Source: Trematomus loennbergii (lineage: Eukaryota; Chordata; Actinopteri; Perciformes; Nototheniidae). Taken from it: a stretch of DNA of 64,000 nt. Of the stretch, positions 61,531-64,000 are shown one piece after another (position 1 is the stretch's first letter; each line of letters starts with the position of its first letter). The notes beneath the pieces were generated by a model, which was given only the letters and a program-made list of their open reading frames with translations, made no database searches and was not told where the DNA came from. The stretch lies in assembly GCA_012861695.1 (NCBI GenBank), contig JAAOOA010000056.1, forward strand, positions 11,049,207-11,113,206. Direction: 5' to 3'. Position numbers and translations under genes: made by a program.

Positions 61531-64000
61531 CAGGACAGGATGGTCATGGTTCAGCTCCACTGAGCAAAAACGTAGGGATTCTTTCAGACCATATACCGGT
61601 CTTGAGGCTATTTTGCATGTCTGAGAGTAAATGAGTTAACACACATGCACTAAAGAACTAAAGGATCTTTAAAGCACAACTTGATCTCTTTGTGGATCTT
61701 ACCAACAAAAGTCCCAAATCCCAGACAGCCTTTGATGCGACTATGGACAATTGACAAAACTTTAACTTGGGGGTTTAATCCCATAAATACCGACCATTTA
61801 GCATAATTCTCAGCCATGCCATTGGCTAACTCTGCGTTTGCGTTTGACTAAGGGTTTACTAAAGCTTATAATGTTGAGACAACAAAGACTGAGGGAAAAA
61901 AAAGTCAACATTTCTTCTTTTATTGTGTGCTGAATGAAAAACCCAGATGGGCTTCTTTTATACTTGTTTTTACTTTTTTTCTCATACACTTATATGCACA
62001 CACACACACATGTTGCTTAAGTTCTTAGAGAGGGGTCAAAATAGGACTCAGGGTAGGCCAAGTTTTGACAAGTAGCATATAAGGGCCCTTTCATATTGAT
62101 GAAGTTGAAAGGAACTTCAAATTAGGGGTCGAGGGTTTAGCTTTTAAAAAGGGGTCAGTGGAGGGCCAGAGACAAGGTTAAGTCACTGAAAGCAGGACAG
62201 ACACAAAGGTCCAGAGATCGGGGCTCAAACTAAAAGGAAAAGACTGAGACGCATGTCAAGCTCCGTCTTTAAAAGAGGTCAGACTGAGGTTAAATGTAAT
62301 GACCGGCTATTGAATATAGATCAGCACTTGGGCTTACTGACAGCCTTTTAGCTAAGAAAGACCAGCTGAGAGTGGACTGGATTCATAAGAACATTTAAAA
62401 AATGGCATGAAATGTCCATTATGGTTCGCTTAACCCAGAACTAACTTTTTGGAAATCTTACTCAACCTTCTAGCAGACATTTTTTGCTGACAGAAATGTC
62501 TGTATACAGTCCTGGTAACACCTTCATGAACACTAGACAGCAAGTGGAAATCCCTTCTTACATAATTAACCAGAATGGGATCAGGAGGTCACACTAATGT
62601 CTGCTCTAGTGCTTCGTTTATCTGTGTGTTTATACAGTTGGACTCAGCTGCTGTCACAGCACAGCTGAGCTGCTGACAAGCTGGGCTTTGACATTTATTT
62701 ACATAACATTGGCGGATAAAGAAAATCATATTTTCTTTTAATAAAAAAATATCCAGTAAAGCATCCCTTATCCCTAAATTAATAAACATTAAACATTGAA
62801 GCATCTACCAGTGTGTATCAAATCATCCCTGTGGAATATATCATTCTTAATCTGGTGATCCTGCCTAGCCACTGTAGCCAGCAAGAAATTGAGACATACA
62901 TTTGCCTTAAAATGATTTAATAGTATCATAATGCATTACATTAAACTAAATGTGTTGACGGACTGAGTAGAAGCTGCAAAGTCAACTCAATAACTAAAGC
63001 CTCAAGACCAAATCTACACTGACACACGACTGAAATTACCCACAAACAGAGCAGTGAAATATAAACATTGCAAAAGCTTAAGCAAAACAAATGGAATTGT
63101 GTGCCTAGTACACTAGAGGGCATACAACTATCCATGACAATTATATTATAGGTAAACAGAGATTCCTTGAGCTCTGCTTACACAGCATTTTACTGTTTAA
63201 TCCACTCAAGTTTTACTAAAGATGAGGGCCCAGATTTGTTTTACATGTATATACAGCATAGCATGTATTTATGGAAGTTTAGTTATTTTAACAGCTATCA
63301 TTCAGTGTGTGTGTGTGTGTGTGTGTGCAAACTAGATTATGTACATTGCACACTGACTGTAGCCTCAGTTGCTAATTCAAAAACCTGTAAGAACTAAATG
63401 ATTCCTCGCTGCAATCACATTGTATAGCTTTTAAGGCAGTGTTTGGATACTATATATATGATGATTCATCACAGGGGGTATAACTTCAGCTTCAACTCAG
63501 AACTTGTCTTTTTGTTGGGTTAGGTACCTGACTTATATGGATTTTTGGTTTCTGTCTCTCTAAGCTGTGGAGATCCAAGAGAGTGTAGCAGACTGAACTC
63601 TCTGTCCTCTAGCTCTGAGGTCAAAGGTCATATATAAAGCTGTTGCCCAGATGACCTGCAGACAACAGACTAGCTTGATTAGGCTAATAGTGCTACTGCC
63701 CTAATACAAATGTTTGGAAGCCCTTTGCTCTACGGAGGCTTCCGTGAAAATCCTACCCCTAACCCTAAATTAAAACCAATATTCCAGTTGAGTGTACCCT
63801 TGCTAAGTAATACATCAGCACATCAGGATTAAAACAGTTTAGACTGCCCTACCATTGTTGGTGAAAATTCAACCTAAGAAAATATTTGATTAAAAGACAA
63901 AAACGATCTGCACCTCAAGTTCAGCTAGTGAGGCTGAAGCGATAGAATTTGGTCCCAGAGGACTTATTTCTGACAATGAGCCAACATTTGGTCATGTAGA

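Larger units (their letters stand above)
58206..64000 (-). other. Upstream grb10 intron or 5' region
   Basis: I searched for the GRB10 initiator exon and did not find it. Recognisable content is the nested hAT at 58732-59784, LINE pieces at 59890-60557 and 61090-61190, and a TG microsatellite at 61394. 61650-64000 has no feature that I recognise apart from a short TG run near 63306. Confidence 0.6.

Noticed and set aside
58206..64000. Search for the GRB10 initiator exon
   Set aside because: No frame resembling the family N-terminus followed by a splice donor was found.

Overview
The window is vertebrate, almost certainly teleost, nuclear DNA. It has a multi-exon gene with GT-AG introns, very long CA/TG microsatellites, L2/CR1-like LINE fragments and many cut-and-paste DNA transposon relics (hAT, PIF/Harbinger and TTAA-target types). 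No prokaryotic features, rRNA genes, complete tRNA genes or CRISPR arrays were seen.

The only host gene I can support is on the minus strand. It encodes the adaptor protein GRB10 (GRB7/10/14 family). Fifteen coding exons lie between 58205 and 20505, all joined by GT-AG introns with matching phases. Together they give 606 codons plus a stop: N-terminal leader, Pro/Ser-rich segment, RA domain, PH domain, BPS region and C-terminal SH2 domain. The family-typical start (a further ~25 residues), the 5' UTR and the promoter were not found and probably lie beyond 64000. A long AT-rich 3' UTR may run from 20504 to about 16330. I could not tell which teleost grb10 paralogue this is.

Layout: 1-15000 is intergenic and packed with transposons. 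It includes a three-level nest at 5157-7584 (TTAA-target element containing a hAT containing a Harbinger-like element), further hAT copies at 7985-9994 and 11451-12421 with perfect 8-bp target duplications, and a decayed L2-type LINE at 12546-14866. 15000-16330 is AT-rich with simple repeats. 16330-20504 is the probable grb10 3' UTR. 20505-25723 holds the exons for late RA, PH, BPS and SH2. 25724-50280 is mostly two large introns around the RA exon at 30547-30703, loaded with microsatellites and transposon copies. 50281-58205 holds the Pro-rich and N-terminal exons. 58206-64000 is upstream intron or 5' region with another nested hAT, LINE pieces and a SINE-like retroposon.

Functionally, GRB10 is a cytoplasmic adaptor that binds activated insulin/IGF receptors through BPS and SH2 and dampens signalling. 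The most interesting features concern its RNA processing and one residue: a (CA)146 tract about 30 nt after the RA exon donor, a seven-run G-quadruplex motif just after a weak GTTGGT donor of the N-terminal exon, a NAGNAG acceptor on that exon, and a Val immediately after the phosphotyrosine-binding Arg of SH2. I found no convincing wholly new system; the nested transposon archaeology is the other strong signal.
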